DNA from: Botryococcus braunii
Lineage: Eukaryota; Chlorophyta; Trebouxiophyceae
Direction: 5' to 3'
NCBI GenBank assembly: GCA_002005505.1
Contig: KV908400.1
Location: 150,535-214,534 of the forward strand
Length of the DNA: 64,000 nucleotides
A program made the translations under genes and the position numbers. Of this stretch, positions 35,186-47,450 are shown piece by piece. The notes beneath the pieces were generated by a model. It searched no databases, was not told the DNA's origin, and saw nothing but the letters and a program-made list of their open reading frames with translations. Within the stretch, counting starts at the first letter, position 1. Each line of letters begins with the position of its first letter.

Positions 35186-35655
35186 GCTTGTGCTGGAAAA
35201 GTGGGGGGGGGGGGATCAAATCTGTGCTGAATTGGGGGAGGGTGGGGGGGGGGGGGATAAAATCTGTGCTGAATTGGGGGAAGGGGGGGGGGGGGGATCA
35301 AATCTGTGCTGAACAGGGGGAGGGTGGGAGGTGGATCAAATCTGTAGTGATTTGGGGGAGGGTAGGGGGGATTCAAATCTGTGCTGGATTGGGCGAGGGT
35401 TGGGGGGAATCAATTCTGTACTGAATTAAGGGAGAGTGGGGGGGGGGGGTCAAATCTGTGCTGAATTGGGGGAGGGTGGGGGTGATTAAATCTGTGCTGA
35501 ATTGGGGGAGGGTAGGGGGGGGGATCAAATCTGTGCTGAATTGGGGGAGCGTGAAGGGGGGGGGGTTTCAAATCTGTGCTGAATTGGGGGAGTTGGAAGC
35601 GGGGGGGATCAAATCTGTGTTGGATTGGGGCCGGGGGGGGGGGGATCAAACATGA
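35186..35655. repeat. G-rich ~37-bp minisatellite, unit A
   Basis: About 13 units of ATCAAATCTGTGCTGAATTG plus GGGGGAGGGT and a G-run of variable length. Equivalent at 50741-51191 in B. Confidence 0.9.
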
Positions 35656-35745
35656 GATGGAAAGGTGGGGGGACTCAATCATGGATGTATACATGCTACG
35701 TAGCCCTTGGGGTGACAAAAATAGTCCTTGGTAAAAGGATTCTCC

Positions 35746-35746
35746 G

Positions 35747-35780
<34 letters not shown>
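35746..35780. repeat. Poly(A) run
   Basis: About 34 consecutive A. Equivalent at about 51286-51317 in B. No flanking retroposon was identified. Confidence 0.9.
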
Positions 35781-35781
<1 letters not shown>

Positions 35782-35977
35782 ATGGTCCGAATTACCAAGT
35801 ATCACAGCTGACGCTGTCAGACATAAACTCACAGGTTGCATGTTCGGCAATCTTCACTCCTAAATGCACTTTGTATGGCCGTCCCAGACATTATCACTGG
35901 AATCATGTCGCACAAAGACGCCGGAGTCAATACATGTGTGTCATGTTGTAATGTGAGAGACAACAGATGTGTATTTG

Positions 35978-36412
35978 CCCACCGCCCATTGTACCTCCAT
36001 CTCCACCTACCTCTCGCCCACTGCCGTGCGCCCCCCCCCCCCAACAGGTCCTCTATAAGCACCGTCCCCAAGCCCACCGCCCCAAGTACCTCCTTCTCCA
36101 CCTCCCCCGCCCCCACCAAACCCTCCCCCCAGACCCCCTCCAGGCAAACCGCCTCCGCCACTTCCGCCAACCCTGGTGCGCTGCGCCCCTCCCCCCTCCA
36201 CGCCCTCCCTCCCTCCCCCCCCTATCCACCAATATTTCATACCGCCTATTCCTATATTGACCCTGACTCTAATATTCTCAGGGACCATTCGACATTTTTT
36301 GCATATAGCTTTGTTATAGCACGGGGTTGGTGAGATGGAGGACCTGGCCAGGGGGCGGGGGGGCGGCAGTGGGGGAGAGGGAGATGGAGATGGAGGTACA
36401 ATGGGCGGTGGG
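35978..36412. repeat. Inverted Pro-rich-linker-like sequences at the A/B junction
   Basis: C-rich sequence at 35978-36056 and G-rich sequence at 36338-36412 are reverse complements (29 bp perfect around CCCACCGCCCATTGTACCTC, then partial). Both resemble the SPPP linker coding sequence. The junction of units A and B lies about 60 bp further on. The same arrangement occurs at about 51516-51949. Confidence 0.7.
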
Positions 36413-37006
36413 CACGGGGGCGAGGTGGAGATGCAGATACTGGGGACGATGGGCTCGGAGGAGGTGGAGACTGCTTGCTCTGGCAGCTGTCTACCATGTG
36501 CCTGTCCAAGCAACAGCACAGGAGTCAGCCAGTACGCCCCTCAGCTCAACCATGAAGTGCTAGATCCCATGATGCCACGTAGCCAGCAGAATGTACTAGC
36601 ATCTGTACATTAGTACATACTGCCTGATTGCCACATAAGTATGGATCCCGTTTTCTGGACATGGTAAGGTTTGTTCTACGACTATAAAAATCTACGTTGG
36701 GATTGCGCTCTGACATTTATTAAACCCGAGATACAATGACATGAGTACACGTAGGTTGTCATGGTTGCAGCAGGTTGGCAATGTTTACGAATTCGAAGCT
36801 GCCTGCGATTGTTTAAACTTGAAAAATATAAAGACATACAAGAAGCCCATGTCCTGCCCTGTGCGAGCCTTGTCGTAGAAGATGTGTCCACTTCACAAGC
36901 TGTAGAGACTATGTAGTGCCTAAAGCACCAAAGAGAGAGATAAAGGCAAGTGGAGAGATGTAGCTCATTACAATATGAGTTGTATCGTTAGTTGTCGCGA
37001 CCCAGC

Positions 37007-37037
37007 GATCGCGTTCGTTACAATAACGAACGCGATC
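37007..37037. repeat. 14-bp perfect hairpin, unit B
   Basis: GATCGCGTTCGTTA and its exact reverse complement with a 3-nt loop (CAA). Present in B and C (52544-52574) but absent from the corresponding part of A. Confidence 0.7.
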
Positions 37038-38129
37038 ACGATGGCAACTGATCAGTTGCCATGGGCCACCCAATGCGATTGGATCATGTCCCGTGATGTG
37101 CAGCTGACACCACAGTAGTGGCATTGCTTAAACATTTGTCTCTATGGCTTTTAACATAGAACAAAACAGGTCTCTACGTGGAGTGCACTCAAGAAATCTG
37201 CATAGTCCGTTGTCAATGCAAATGATCAAAGTTGTGATAAGCCTGATTGAAATGCATCAATAGTCACAAGCCCTCCCATACGTAGGAGTACAGAAGTTGA
37301 CGTATGCAAAGTGCTAAAGTCATATCTGTAATTGCATGGACTGTTTAAACTATAGTTTAATTACTGGTGCTGGCAACCGAATGTTTTATAACTCAGGCCC
37401 ATCAAAGGCCAAGTCCCGGCATAGGTCAAATTCTTATGGTTGGGACTGTAAATGTACAGTCCAAAACATTTGCACCTGCGCAGTGTATTTGCAAAACCCA
37501 GTGCAGCTATAGCCTGGGACTCGTTACGGTAGGAGTTATACTGGTACCAGTATAACTGAACTTTCGTTGCGGTGTGTAACACAACGAATAACACAACGAT
37601 CAAGGCAATACTAATCTACCTGTTGACAAACAGCATATGTAGTACGACGGTACCAATGTACATCTACAGCAGAGTCCATATGGTGGATTTGGACCCCACT
37701 TGGTGCACCAACTTGCAATTGCAACTGGTGTTTATTAACCTGGTATCAGGTTACTATCGATGGTTGACAGATTCACACTCTACTGCGTCTGCACTACTGC
37801 ATGCATGTGCGGACGCCGAGCTGCAAACCATGTCGTTGACAAAAACCTGATGATGGACCAATATAATGTTGACACTCTTCATGCACATCCACTTCTGGCG
37901 GCCCCTTTGGGCCCAATGCGATGAGGCTTGCAGGTTTTGAATACCTGCTATTTGACAGATGAAAACCATCAGATTGGTATGTACTGTACATTAAAGGATA
38001 CGCCCCTTTGGTGCCCCGTACGTTTCTTCCTGATGCAGAGGGGTTTCTTATCTCGGCTGTGGTTTGCATGCAGAAATCGGGAAAGTTGCATAACTCGCAC
38101 ACCCACGGGACGCCATAAATCGGGGGTAG

Positions 38130-38441
38130 CTACAGTAAGAACAGGTGCATGAACCTAGGAGCCGTGGGAACCCTAGCTACAGTAAGAACAGGTGCATGAA
38201 CCTAGGAGCCGTGGGAACCCTAGCTACAGTAAGAACAGGTGCATGAACCTAGGAGCCGTGGGAACCCTAGCTACAGTAAGAACAGGTGCATGAACCTAGG
38301 AGCCGTGGGAACCCTAGCTACAGTAAGAACAGGTGCATGAACCTAGGAGCCGTGGGAACCCTAGCTACAGTAAGAACAGGTGCATGAACCTAGGAGCCGT
38401 GGGAACCCTAGCTACAGTAAGAACAGGTGCATGAAGCTAGG
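38130..38441. repeat. 47-bp tandem repeat (x6.6), unit B
   Basis: Six identical 47-bp units (CTACAGTAAGAACAGGTGCA...) plus a diverging seventh ending CTAGGACCCATTGACTC. Unit A has a single copy at about 22525-22560. The same six occur at 53667 in C. Confidence 0.95.
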
Positions 38442-38918
38442 ACCCATTGACTCATCAAAAGTTTATCTCGACTGATATTGGGGCAAACTCTGGACAAAGC
38501 AGCTGCATAAAACCATCAAAGTAGGCATGAAGCCCAGCCTTCTGGGCCCACAGCTTACAAATCAAGCCCAAAGATATAACAACTCATTCCAAGCCAACAA
38601 CGAGCCGCAAGCTCGCAATTGCACAACCGACCTTGAGCAGTGAGCCCACCACAAGCCCAACTAGTCATCACGCCCAGGCCAAAATGCCGATGCAGAACAT
38701 ATTATCTGCACTGAATCCCCACACAAGCCTGCACAGTCAAGCCTCTGCAGGCATGCGCAACTGCCCGCCCAGGAAGAAGACCGTCTCCGTCTGTAGTCCA
38801 CTCACGTGCACCCATGTGGCCCACCCATGTGGGAGGCTCCACAACCCAAGTCTCTTTGAATAAAGAGCGCTACAAAGTCTGTTGTGTAGAGGATCCCTTC
38901 TGGGAAACCAAGAGGCCC

Positions 38919-39697
38919 TCATGTGCAGGAGCCAGTGGAGATGTAGGTGCACAGGGAGCTCCAGGACCGGATCTGGCCGCATGGCACGTTCAAGCAGGGT
39001 CTAGTGGCATTGCCACCGTCAGGGCGTTGGTTAATTGAACCGCAGCGCGCATACGTGGCCAGTGCCGACACATTGGTGAGCGTAGATCCGCTGCCAGTGA
39101 AGGAAACAAAGCATTCCCCCGGCGTACCGATGCCGTCCGCCAACCGCCCGAGCCCGGCAAGGCTTTGGAGACCACCGAGTTCATTTCCAGTGATACCGTA
39201 TCCTGCGCACACGAGGCTTTGAAGGAACTCCAAGTTTGGGAGTTGCGCACCATACCAATAATAAAACCTCAGTCCATAGGTCATCAGTAGCTTGGCCAGG
39301 CCAGTGCCTGGCAGCACAGGGCCGCCGCCTCTGAAATCCATATGTGTCACAACCTCCAGCTTGGGAAAAATATCGATTGCCCATGGAGCAGACGCATCGT
39401 AGTAGAGTGCCAGGCCTCGCAGGATAGTCTGAACATTCTGGAGGCCCATGGCTTCTAGATGTCCGGCTACGTATGGAGCATTTTGCTCAGCACTGTACGT
39501 CATGATGACCGATAACGTCATGTTCACAGACCCGCATTCTGGGTAAGGGAAGATATTGTGGCAACTGCAATCTCCATCGGGGCAACTGCCGGAAGAGCAG
39601 GAGGGGGCGTTCCATTCGCAGAGTTCCATGCGACACGATCCAACTCCATCATAACCAATCCAAATGAGCATGTGTGCCCAGACGGGCGACCAACACA
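38919..39697 (-). CDS. EGF-like + receptor-L-domain terminal exon, unit B
   Basis: Same acceptor (CTTCTTGCAG) and architecture as in unit A; 258 residues. Seven-Cys EGF-like segment (CRMELCEW ... GDCSCHNIFPYPECGS), L-domain with DIFPKLEVV, LPNLEFLQSLVCAGYGITG and LQSLAGLGRLADGI, terminal LTNVSALATYARCG and the conserved SSLCTYISTGSCT tail. NMT, NVS and NAT sequons. A longer open frame reaching 39854 includes intron sequence and should not be used. Compared with A, changes cluster around the short strands between conserved blocks (for example ILRGLALYYD against IQDTLNLYYD). Confidence 0.75.
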
Positions 39698-41039
39698 CTG
39701 CAAGAAGACCCCACAATGCACCCGTCAATTCGATCATCTCGAGGAACCTTGCATGCCGTGTTGAATTGGCCCTGGCTCTTACATTTATCTGCAAAGATCC
39801 ACGAGGCCATTTGCACAGTGTGGGAATGGTCCCGCCGTCCCATCTCTGTTGCAACGCCTTCTGTTTGGTTCCTGGTGACAGGGTAACGTCCGGGTATTGT
39901 AGGAAGGTCCCTTGTAGTCAGTGGCCAGCAAAGATGCGCGTCGGTCCGTTGTAAGCCAGGTACCCTGCTGATGGTGCTTGTGCACGAGAGGCAAACTCCA
40001 TGAATTGCAAGGCAGAGAGGTACCCAAGTGCGAGAGCACCAAGGCAGCACAACATACTTGAGCTTGCAAGTGTGACAGATCAAGACCACACGCGCATGAC
40101 AGGTCAGCACGGGATCCTCCTGACAGATCAGCAGAAGAGCCTCGTGACAGGTGAGCACGAGACCCTCGTGGCAGCACAAGACTCGCGTGGCAGCTAAGCC
40201 AAAGACCTTTGTGAATATACAATGTCAAACAAGAAACCTCGTGACAGGTGAGCACAATTCTCAAAGGGCCCTCAACAGCAGGAACAGCAACTGCACTTAC
40301 AAGGGGACGCTGGGGCTGGCAGCGGAGTGTTGGGGCACTCATCCACCATTATTGTCGGCGGGGGCGGCGGGGGCCTCGGCACCTACCCATACCCCCCAGC
40401 TATTGCAGTGAGACACCAAGATGCTGCGTTGCAGGAGGGGGGGGGGGCTGGGAGGTTAAAGTTTGAGTTGGAGGCCCGACATCAAGGTTTTGCCAACTTG
40501 TTGCAAGAATGCGGAGGGAGCTGCTGACTGCCGAGCCGGGGTTGATTTTGCAAGATTGCATTCTCATCAGCGAGCAATGAGTACCCCAAGCAGGAGCTCC
40601 GTAACTGTCTTAGGGAGGATGTGCCATGCTCCGACAGCAGCCTGGTGCCAAAAAAACTCCGGAAACAGAGAAAACAATACATTTATGCAGTAACTTTGAA
40701 GAGTGACGACCCGAAAGTGGAGAATGAGGAGCGGGAATAGGGAAAAAACCACTACCAAGCTTTAAAAACTTTGGCTGAGCAGAAGTAGCATCAAGTCCTG
40801 CCGAAGTCACAATTACTGATCTGCTGAGATGTGTGGCAGCGATCATGCAAGGGACGTGGAGTGGAACATGGAGCATTGTGCCCTGTGGGAGGAGATGAGC
40901 GAGATGAGGGTAGGGCGCGGTGGGGGAGAGACAGAGAGAGAGAGGGGGGAAGAGAGGGGGCAGAGAGGGGTGGAGGCAGGAAGGAGAGAGGGAGAGGGAG
41001 AGGGAGAGGGGGAGAAGGAGGGAGAGACGGGGGGAGAGG

Positions 41040-41144
<105 letters not shown>

Positions 41145-41237
41145 AGAGAGAGAGAGAGAGGGGGGGGGGAGAGAGAGGCAGAGGGAGGGAGGAAGGCAGA
41201 AGGAGAGGGACGGGAGAGGGGGTGGGGTGGGGGGCAC

Positions 41238-41845
41238 CGGGGGGGCAGGCGGGGCGGAGGCGGAGGCGGAGGTGGCCTGCGCGGAGGGGAATTGGGGGGA
41301 GGGGACCGTGGAGGCGAGGGGCTTGGTGGAGGCCGCGGGGGAGGTGGAGGCCGCGGGCTTGGAGGGGCGGGCGCGGGGGAGGTGGAGGCCGCGGGCTTGG
41401 AGGGGGCGGGCGCGAGGGAGATGGAGGCCGCGGGATTGGAGGCTGTGGCGCGGGGGAGGTGGAGAGGGATATGCTGGGGTTGGTGGGCGTGGGGGAGGTG
41501 GGCGTGGCGGTGATGGGGTGGCGGTGGCGGTGATGGGGGTGGCGGTGGGCTCGGAATGTCGGTCCAGAAGCCAATGGCAGTGAGGGCCACCAAATCCTGC
41601 GAGGAGAGTCCTGCAAACGAGAAGATTCTTCCTGTGAAGGAGAACTGGCTCCCTCCAGGGGTACTGGCCCCGTAGGGACCCAGGGTGCGGCCAAAGCTGG
41701 TCACGAAGGTCAGCTGTTGGAGAACCTGGTCAAAGAAGCCGGAGGCTCCCACCAGCTCCTCCCCCGCCTGCAGTCGCACCTCCACAGAAGGGGCCCGCCC
41801 CAATGGAAAGCCCCGCACTGCTCCCTCCCTCGATGAGTACAGCGC
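41238..41845 (-). CDS. Jacalin-lectin + Ser/Pro-rich linker exon, unit B
   Basis: Acceptor GGCAG, start GCG-CTG at 41845. The jacalin part (about 97 codons) differs from A at one residue (DLVAL against DLLAL) and at about two bases overall. The linker has one G fewer than C in two G-runs (near 41513 and 41446), which shifts the frame between the SPPPP and PAPSKPAAS readings. These may be real or consensus errors. 3' end approximate. Confidence 0.68.
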
Positions 41846-42450
41846 CTGCCAGCACAGCTATAGCATTTCAAAAAAGAGATCCCCCAGTGTCTACTCGTCA
41901 TCTAGACCTGTTCTGCACGATGAACTGTGGTGTATTTGTGGAAGACATTCATTTGTTCACTTTTCCAAAGAGGGGGGAGGGGTGGGTTTGCTACCAAACG
42001 TAGTAGATACATGCCGCAGCACACAAATGTTAGCCAAGGCGTGAACAGACCTGTTGACTACAAGAGACATGACCCCCACACTGACCAGTTCCTACAACGT
42101 AATGCCCACACAGGCTCCCACAATTATGGCACATAAGGTCCAGCTTTGGACACTGGTGTTTAAACTGACTTAAAGGAGCCATGTGTATGATGGGGTGCCA
42201 ATCATAATCACTGTGCACATGGAGCAAATTACAACAAAAGGCTGACAAGATTTACTGAGGGTTCAAAGAGCAATGGGTTAGAGGAAAATGTGATGTGCAG
42301 GAACTTTAAACATTTGTGGGCCAGTACACCAAGAATGTGTGGGGCAGTACACCAACCCATTCAGCACAAGCAACAAATCGGTCTTAAACTCTGGCACGCG
42401 TGAGACGGCCCGGACAGATAGATTTAAAGCACTATGGGAAAGGTGAAAGA

Positions 42451-42499
<49 letters not shown>

Positions 42500-44130
42500 C
42501 ATTTGTCTCCCTGCTTTAGTAGTATCTTTGGGCAAGGAAAAGAAACAACGACCAACCCCCTTCCTTTTCAGAAGGGAAGAGGAAGGATCTTCCCTTTGCC
42601 ATCATGTTCGTCCCAGTCTCTTGAGAATGAAGTTGAAGCAGGAAAAGAAAGGCGAAAGAACGGAAGAGATGGGGAAGGGTCTTGCTCTTCAACACCCTTT
42701 TGATCTCAATCTTCCCAAGGAGGAGGGCTATACAGATCTGGGTGTATACATGCGAGGACAATGAAGGAGGGGAGAGTCCACCATTTCTGCTACATGTTAG
42801 CAGAAGTATTAGTGAAACTGATGAAGTAATACATGGCTGGAGAGCAGAGGCTGGAGAAAGGATCTTGTGGTCATGGTGGGTGTTTCTTGAGGAAAGTGGG
42901 TGGCTACGCACCTGAAAGCCCATAATGACGGGGGTGGACGAAATAGAGGAAGTGCTGTCCATGCATCCCCCAACCCACAATCGCACTCCCGATATGGCTG
43001 GCCAAAGCACACCAACCCCATGCTCTTAGCATATCATTGCTGACAAATCAAGAACCAGCTGTCAACTTTGAAAATGGTGCAGTGTCCTGCCAACCAAGTT
43101 TCCGACTGATGTGGCTCAGAGTCTCCATTGCCTGTTAGCGGCGCACAGCATGAATGGTTACTGCTTCAAGCCTTGGCGCATAGCAATATTGCTTACTGCT
43201 TCAAGAATTGGCGCATAGCAATATTGGTTACTGCTTCATCTTTTCTTCCACTGCCTTCAGGTTGGTATGGGTTTGAATAGTTCATCCTCCCTCCACACTT
43301 CCGTCACTATGATGTATGTACACGTAGTGGCAGGACGAGTTCCTCTCATATACGGCTCCATCGTCATGAACAAGGTTTGATACATCCTGTAGTGCCAGTG
43401 CCACACTACATGAAGTGTTCCTTATAAATCACTGATCAATCAGGTGGAGAGGGTCCCTATCCATGACTGTGACATTTCTTGGCAATCAGCACAGGCGCTG
43501 GCAGGCTGGGGTTTTCATAATCCTTTCAGAGTAAGTTGTGCAGCGTAAGTTGAGGCAATGAAGATGAAAGGATTCCTGGAGATCCGGGAGTCCTAAGAGA
43601 AAGGTGTTGTGCCCAGCCCTGGTTCGAGGCAGAAGACGACCGTTTGGACAATGAGCTGGAAAGCACTAATCGCATTAATATTTGGACAGGCAGGGAAGGC
43701 ATCAATGTTAGGACAGGCTGGAAGGTACTAGGAAGAGGTTTGAAACAGCAAATCGGATTCCAGGTTGGAGAGACGGTTGCTGCGGAACACTTGATGGTTC
43801 AAAAAGGAAGAGAAGAGAATTTGTACAGCAGCTTGATGGTACCGGCTAGAAGACAGGGTTCTGGTGCAGTTCGATGGTCCCAAGAGAAGAGAGGTTATCC
43901 AGCAGTTCGATGGTTCCATTCAGGAGAGAGGGTTTGCAGCGGTTCGATGCTTCCAAGTAGAAGAAAGGGCTTGCAGCCGTGTAATGGAGCCCAGCAGTGC
44001 CTGCCAAAAAAAAGCCTGAAGCATCCCCCCTCCACCTCCCCCCCCCCCCCAAAAAAAAAGAAGAAAAACAAAAGGGGGTCAAGGTGCCCTAATGAGGGCC
44101 CTGGCATCCCAGCTTGGACCCTCATCCATG
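41846..44130. other. Upstream region of the jacalin exon, unit B
   Basis: No exon recognised. Moderately diverged from 26393-28591 of A up to about 44131, then near-identical. Confidence 0.45.
42456..42496. repeat. (TA)n microsatellite, unit B
   Basis: About 38 bp of (TA)n, also at about 57997-58037 in C. Unit A has only a short TATATACATATA here (about 26997). Confidence 0.9.
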
Positions 44131-47100
44131 CACCTCAAACTACAAGGGAGGTTTTGAAGCAGTGAACTGGTTCGAGCTAGAAGCCAAGCTTCTCAATTTC
44201 CGAAATCGCGACGTCATCCACGGCAATGACAGACCAGGAGCCGCACCAGTTCTCCCAGCATCCCGGGAAATGACAGAGTACGGGCCTCACCATCCAAGTA
44301 AATCCACCATTGATATCCCAGGAAACGACAGAGGAGGGGCCTCACCCATTCAAAGCATGAGACCGCCACTGACATCCCAGGTAATCACTTTCAGGGCCCC
44401 ACCAAAACCAAGTCGTGCTATCATCCCAGCCAATCATGACTAGGGCCCCACCATCCAAAGGAAAACCACCATTGTTATTCCAGGCAACGACAGACCAGGG
44501 GCCTCACCACCTCAAGTCGTGCCATCATTTTATATTCCAGGCAATGACAGAATAGGAGCGCAAGGAGCGCCACTGTCCCAGGCAATGACAGAAGAGGGCC
44601 CCACCATCCCAAGTCGCGCCATCATCCCAGGCAATCACAGTTCCCCCGAGGCGGCCGTACAGGGGAGACAGTGAACTGCTTTCATTTGCAGGCGGAAGCG
44701 GCTTCCGGGGCAGCTGCATCCGCGATGGGCCTGCCGCATTCCAGCTCCCCTCTGAAACCCTCTGAGAACAGACCAAGGCAGTGCCAGGGTTGTGGGTTAT
44801 ACTCTACTGCAGAGTTTCAGGCTCAGATTTGAGCTCCTATACAGCATCATCTAATACGCAAGGCAAGGGAGCCCAGCCACTGACATCCTCCTAAATATGC
44901 CTGTTGTTTTCACCTGCAGAATTTGACAGGCCGCCGTATTCACTTTTGCCCGGGGCGCTAGGGTCAGTTTTGAGGATGCCGCTGGTTGTCAAATCCTGTA
45001 CCGCAGCGGGATCTGCTTGCATCAGCTGCCGCCCCTCATGTTCCTATCCAAGCCGCACCATAGCTTGAACACATGAGTCCACAAATTCAGTCAAGATGTG
45101 CATGAGATTCGAAGGTTGCTTAGTACCCAGACGAGTGTGCGTATACGAGCAACATACCAGTATGCAGTAAAATACTGTACATGCCACATGAGGGATAATG
45201 TACCAGCCCATTCCTGGAAAGGTCAGATGCAGTTGTTTGGGATGTAAACATTGAAAAGCCACCACCATTTGATGTTTGAAGCAGATTTAAGTGTATGTTG
45301 CATGCGTGTAACATTGGGTCCCTGTCCGGTAAGGAAACCAAATTTTAGACATGAGTTTTGGACAAACTTGGGTTAACTGCTATGGAGTTGCATGGGTTCA
45401 TGAGCCACCAGTCCTCACACATCTGAGAACTAGCAAACCATAGTGGTGTTTCATAGAATCTGAAGAAAGGTTAGTCATGTGAGAGCTGCAGAGCTTCAGA
45501 TACCCCTTGTTGCAAGTCCAATTTGATCATGATCTATTGGGTTGTAGCTGGCCAACTTGAACTCGGTTTGGGCCTACCACTAGTCCAAAAATACTAGTGC
45601 ATGGGCTTTATCTGTCCGTGTGACATTATCAACGGGCACCCTGATGCTTCTACTGTTACCAGCTTGGTAGTCGGATCTTTTCAAGACATCCGACTACTAT
45701 CTGTTTTCTCATCCAGCAAATTTGTTTTCTCATCCTCAAAATGGTTTCCTCCAAAGTTGGAGTTCTGGTTAACACATGTTACTACTCCATGTGTCACTGC
45801 CAATACCTAGAGTTTTTAACAAGGGCCAGTGGCATGCGTACAATTCCATTGCAAAATTGAATGCAGCAGGCTGGCCATTAATGAAACTGGGATTGTTCCA
45901 GGATATAGCAATCCTGGCACCCGCTGTACAATCTATGTCATGACCTAATCACGACAGTTGGCTCCCAACCATGGGCTGCAGCACAAGGTTCATTCCAGGG
46001 TACCATTTCTAAGAGACCAATGGTCAAGTATAGTTCGTACTTAGCAACTAGTTCAAATGACACATATTTGTCATCGTAAGGGGCATGTACGTGAAGTGTA
46101 TAGCATTAACAATGTATGCACAGTTCTTAAAACGAAAATCGGTGACGTCAATTAAAAATGGCAGCCAAAGCTTCTTCCGGTGAATACAAGATTTTAACAG
46201 CGAAAAGCTTGACGCGCTGACCTTCAAGAACGACCTAGAGGCTAGGGTAGAGGCTCCTCACCAAGAAAGGACTTGCTGAGGAAGGACTCGGGCCCATGGT
46301 CATTCCAGTGGGAAGCGTGAAAGCAAGGAAAACTGCCAAGCTAGATACCAAACTTAAACGTGCCCGCTTTGGACTCGTGAGGTGTGTCATTTTCCCGCCT
46401 CGGCGATAACTGCAACACTTCCGCCCACAGCAAATAAGTATTTGGCGCATTCTACTAATCTACTCGTAACATTGATCATCTGGACTGATGTCCAGTTCTC
46501 ATTTTTATCGGGGACAAGCAAACGGTTTGATATACTCTCAAACGGGTTGCCCGGGCACTACGACTCGAACTGAACTTGGGCTCGAGTGTGAAGGGTCAAA
46601 CGGGAGTGATTCAGAATTAATATGCAGTAAACACGCGCGATATCCCGTGGAAATTTGTGATGGGAGACATTGAGGTGGATGTCTTTCCGTCTAAAATCCA
46701 ACCAGCGTAAGATCCAACCATTCCGTTATCAGAACTGCGTTTGTTCTAGTACAGTATTGCAAACAATGTTAATCAAGGAGATTACTTCAAATCGGGGTGC
46801 ACCTCGGGTTGTTACGCACAACCCTTCCCAGATCTGGATCTATGTGTAGCCACATAAGAATTTGTGTGTCCACATCATTCACAAGCCAAAGGAACACAGC
46901 AGCAAGATGTCGTCATAAGTGCTATATTCAAGTGAAGTTTTTCTGCCCCAGTACAGTAGCCGCGGCGATGGATTAATGCAGAGCAGTCTGGCCTTCCCCG
47001 CCAATTTTGAATATCGATCACATGGCTGGGTCACCGCACGTGGCTGCTTTCAGATGCTATCGAAGCTGTCGCACCGTGCACTCAAATGCCCGGCCATGTT

Positions 47101-47166
47101 TGGCCGTTAGGGGACTCAAGAGCAATGGAGGCCCCTGAGGTCTTCCGCACAAAACTACCTCAGCTG

Positions 47167-47257
47167 AAATTGACTGACTAGGACTCATCTATTGTAGTAG
47201 AAGGGTCATCTGCAGATTCCGTTCTACTACAATAGATGAGTCCTAGTCAGTCAATTT
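47167..47257. repeat. Perfect 36-bp hairpin, unit B
   Basis: Same arms and 19-nt loop as at 31628-31718. Confidence 0.9.
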
Positions 47258-47450
47258 AGGGACACAATTTGCCCGCCTAAACACCATAGAAACTTCCTAA
47301 GGCGTGTTTCACTCATGTAATTACAACATGTTATAACATGACTGAATATTGTGTCTGTCATAGAAATGCCCCTCCACAGTGAGGTCCGTGTAGGAGGGAA
47401 GGAGGGAAGGAATATTGCATCCAGCTAGGACGGAAGGAAGGAAGGAAGCT

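Larger units (their letters stand above)
36474..38918. other. Unit B, flank downstream of the L-domain exon
   Basis: No gene recognised; holds the small hairpin at 37007 and the 47-bp minisatellite at 38130. Confidence 0.5.

Noticed and set aside
38130..38441. CRISPR-like array
   Set aside because: The 47-bp units are head-to-tail with no unique spacers; a eukaryotic minisatellite.
39698..39854. L-domain protein starting at 39854 with MIELTGALWGLLAV as signal peptide
   Set aside because: The frame is not kept in unit A, and a strong 3' splice site (CTTCTTGCAG) ends there; it is intron sequence.
42516..43010. 164-residue minus-strand ORF upstream of jacalin (also 58057-58551)
   Set aside because: The equivalent frame in unit A is broken into shorter pieces with different composition; no jacalin N-terminal motif found.
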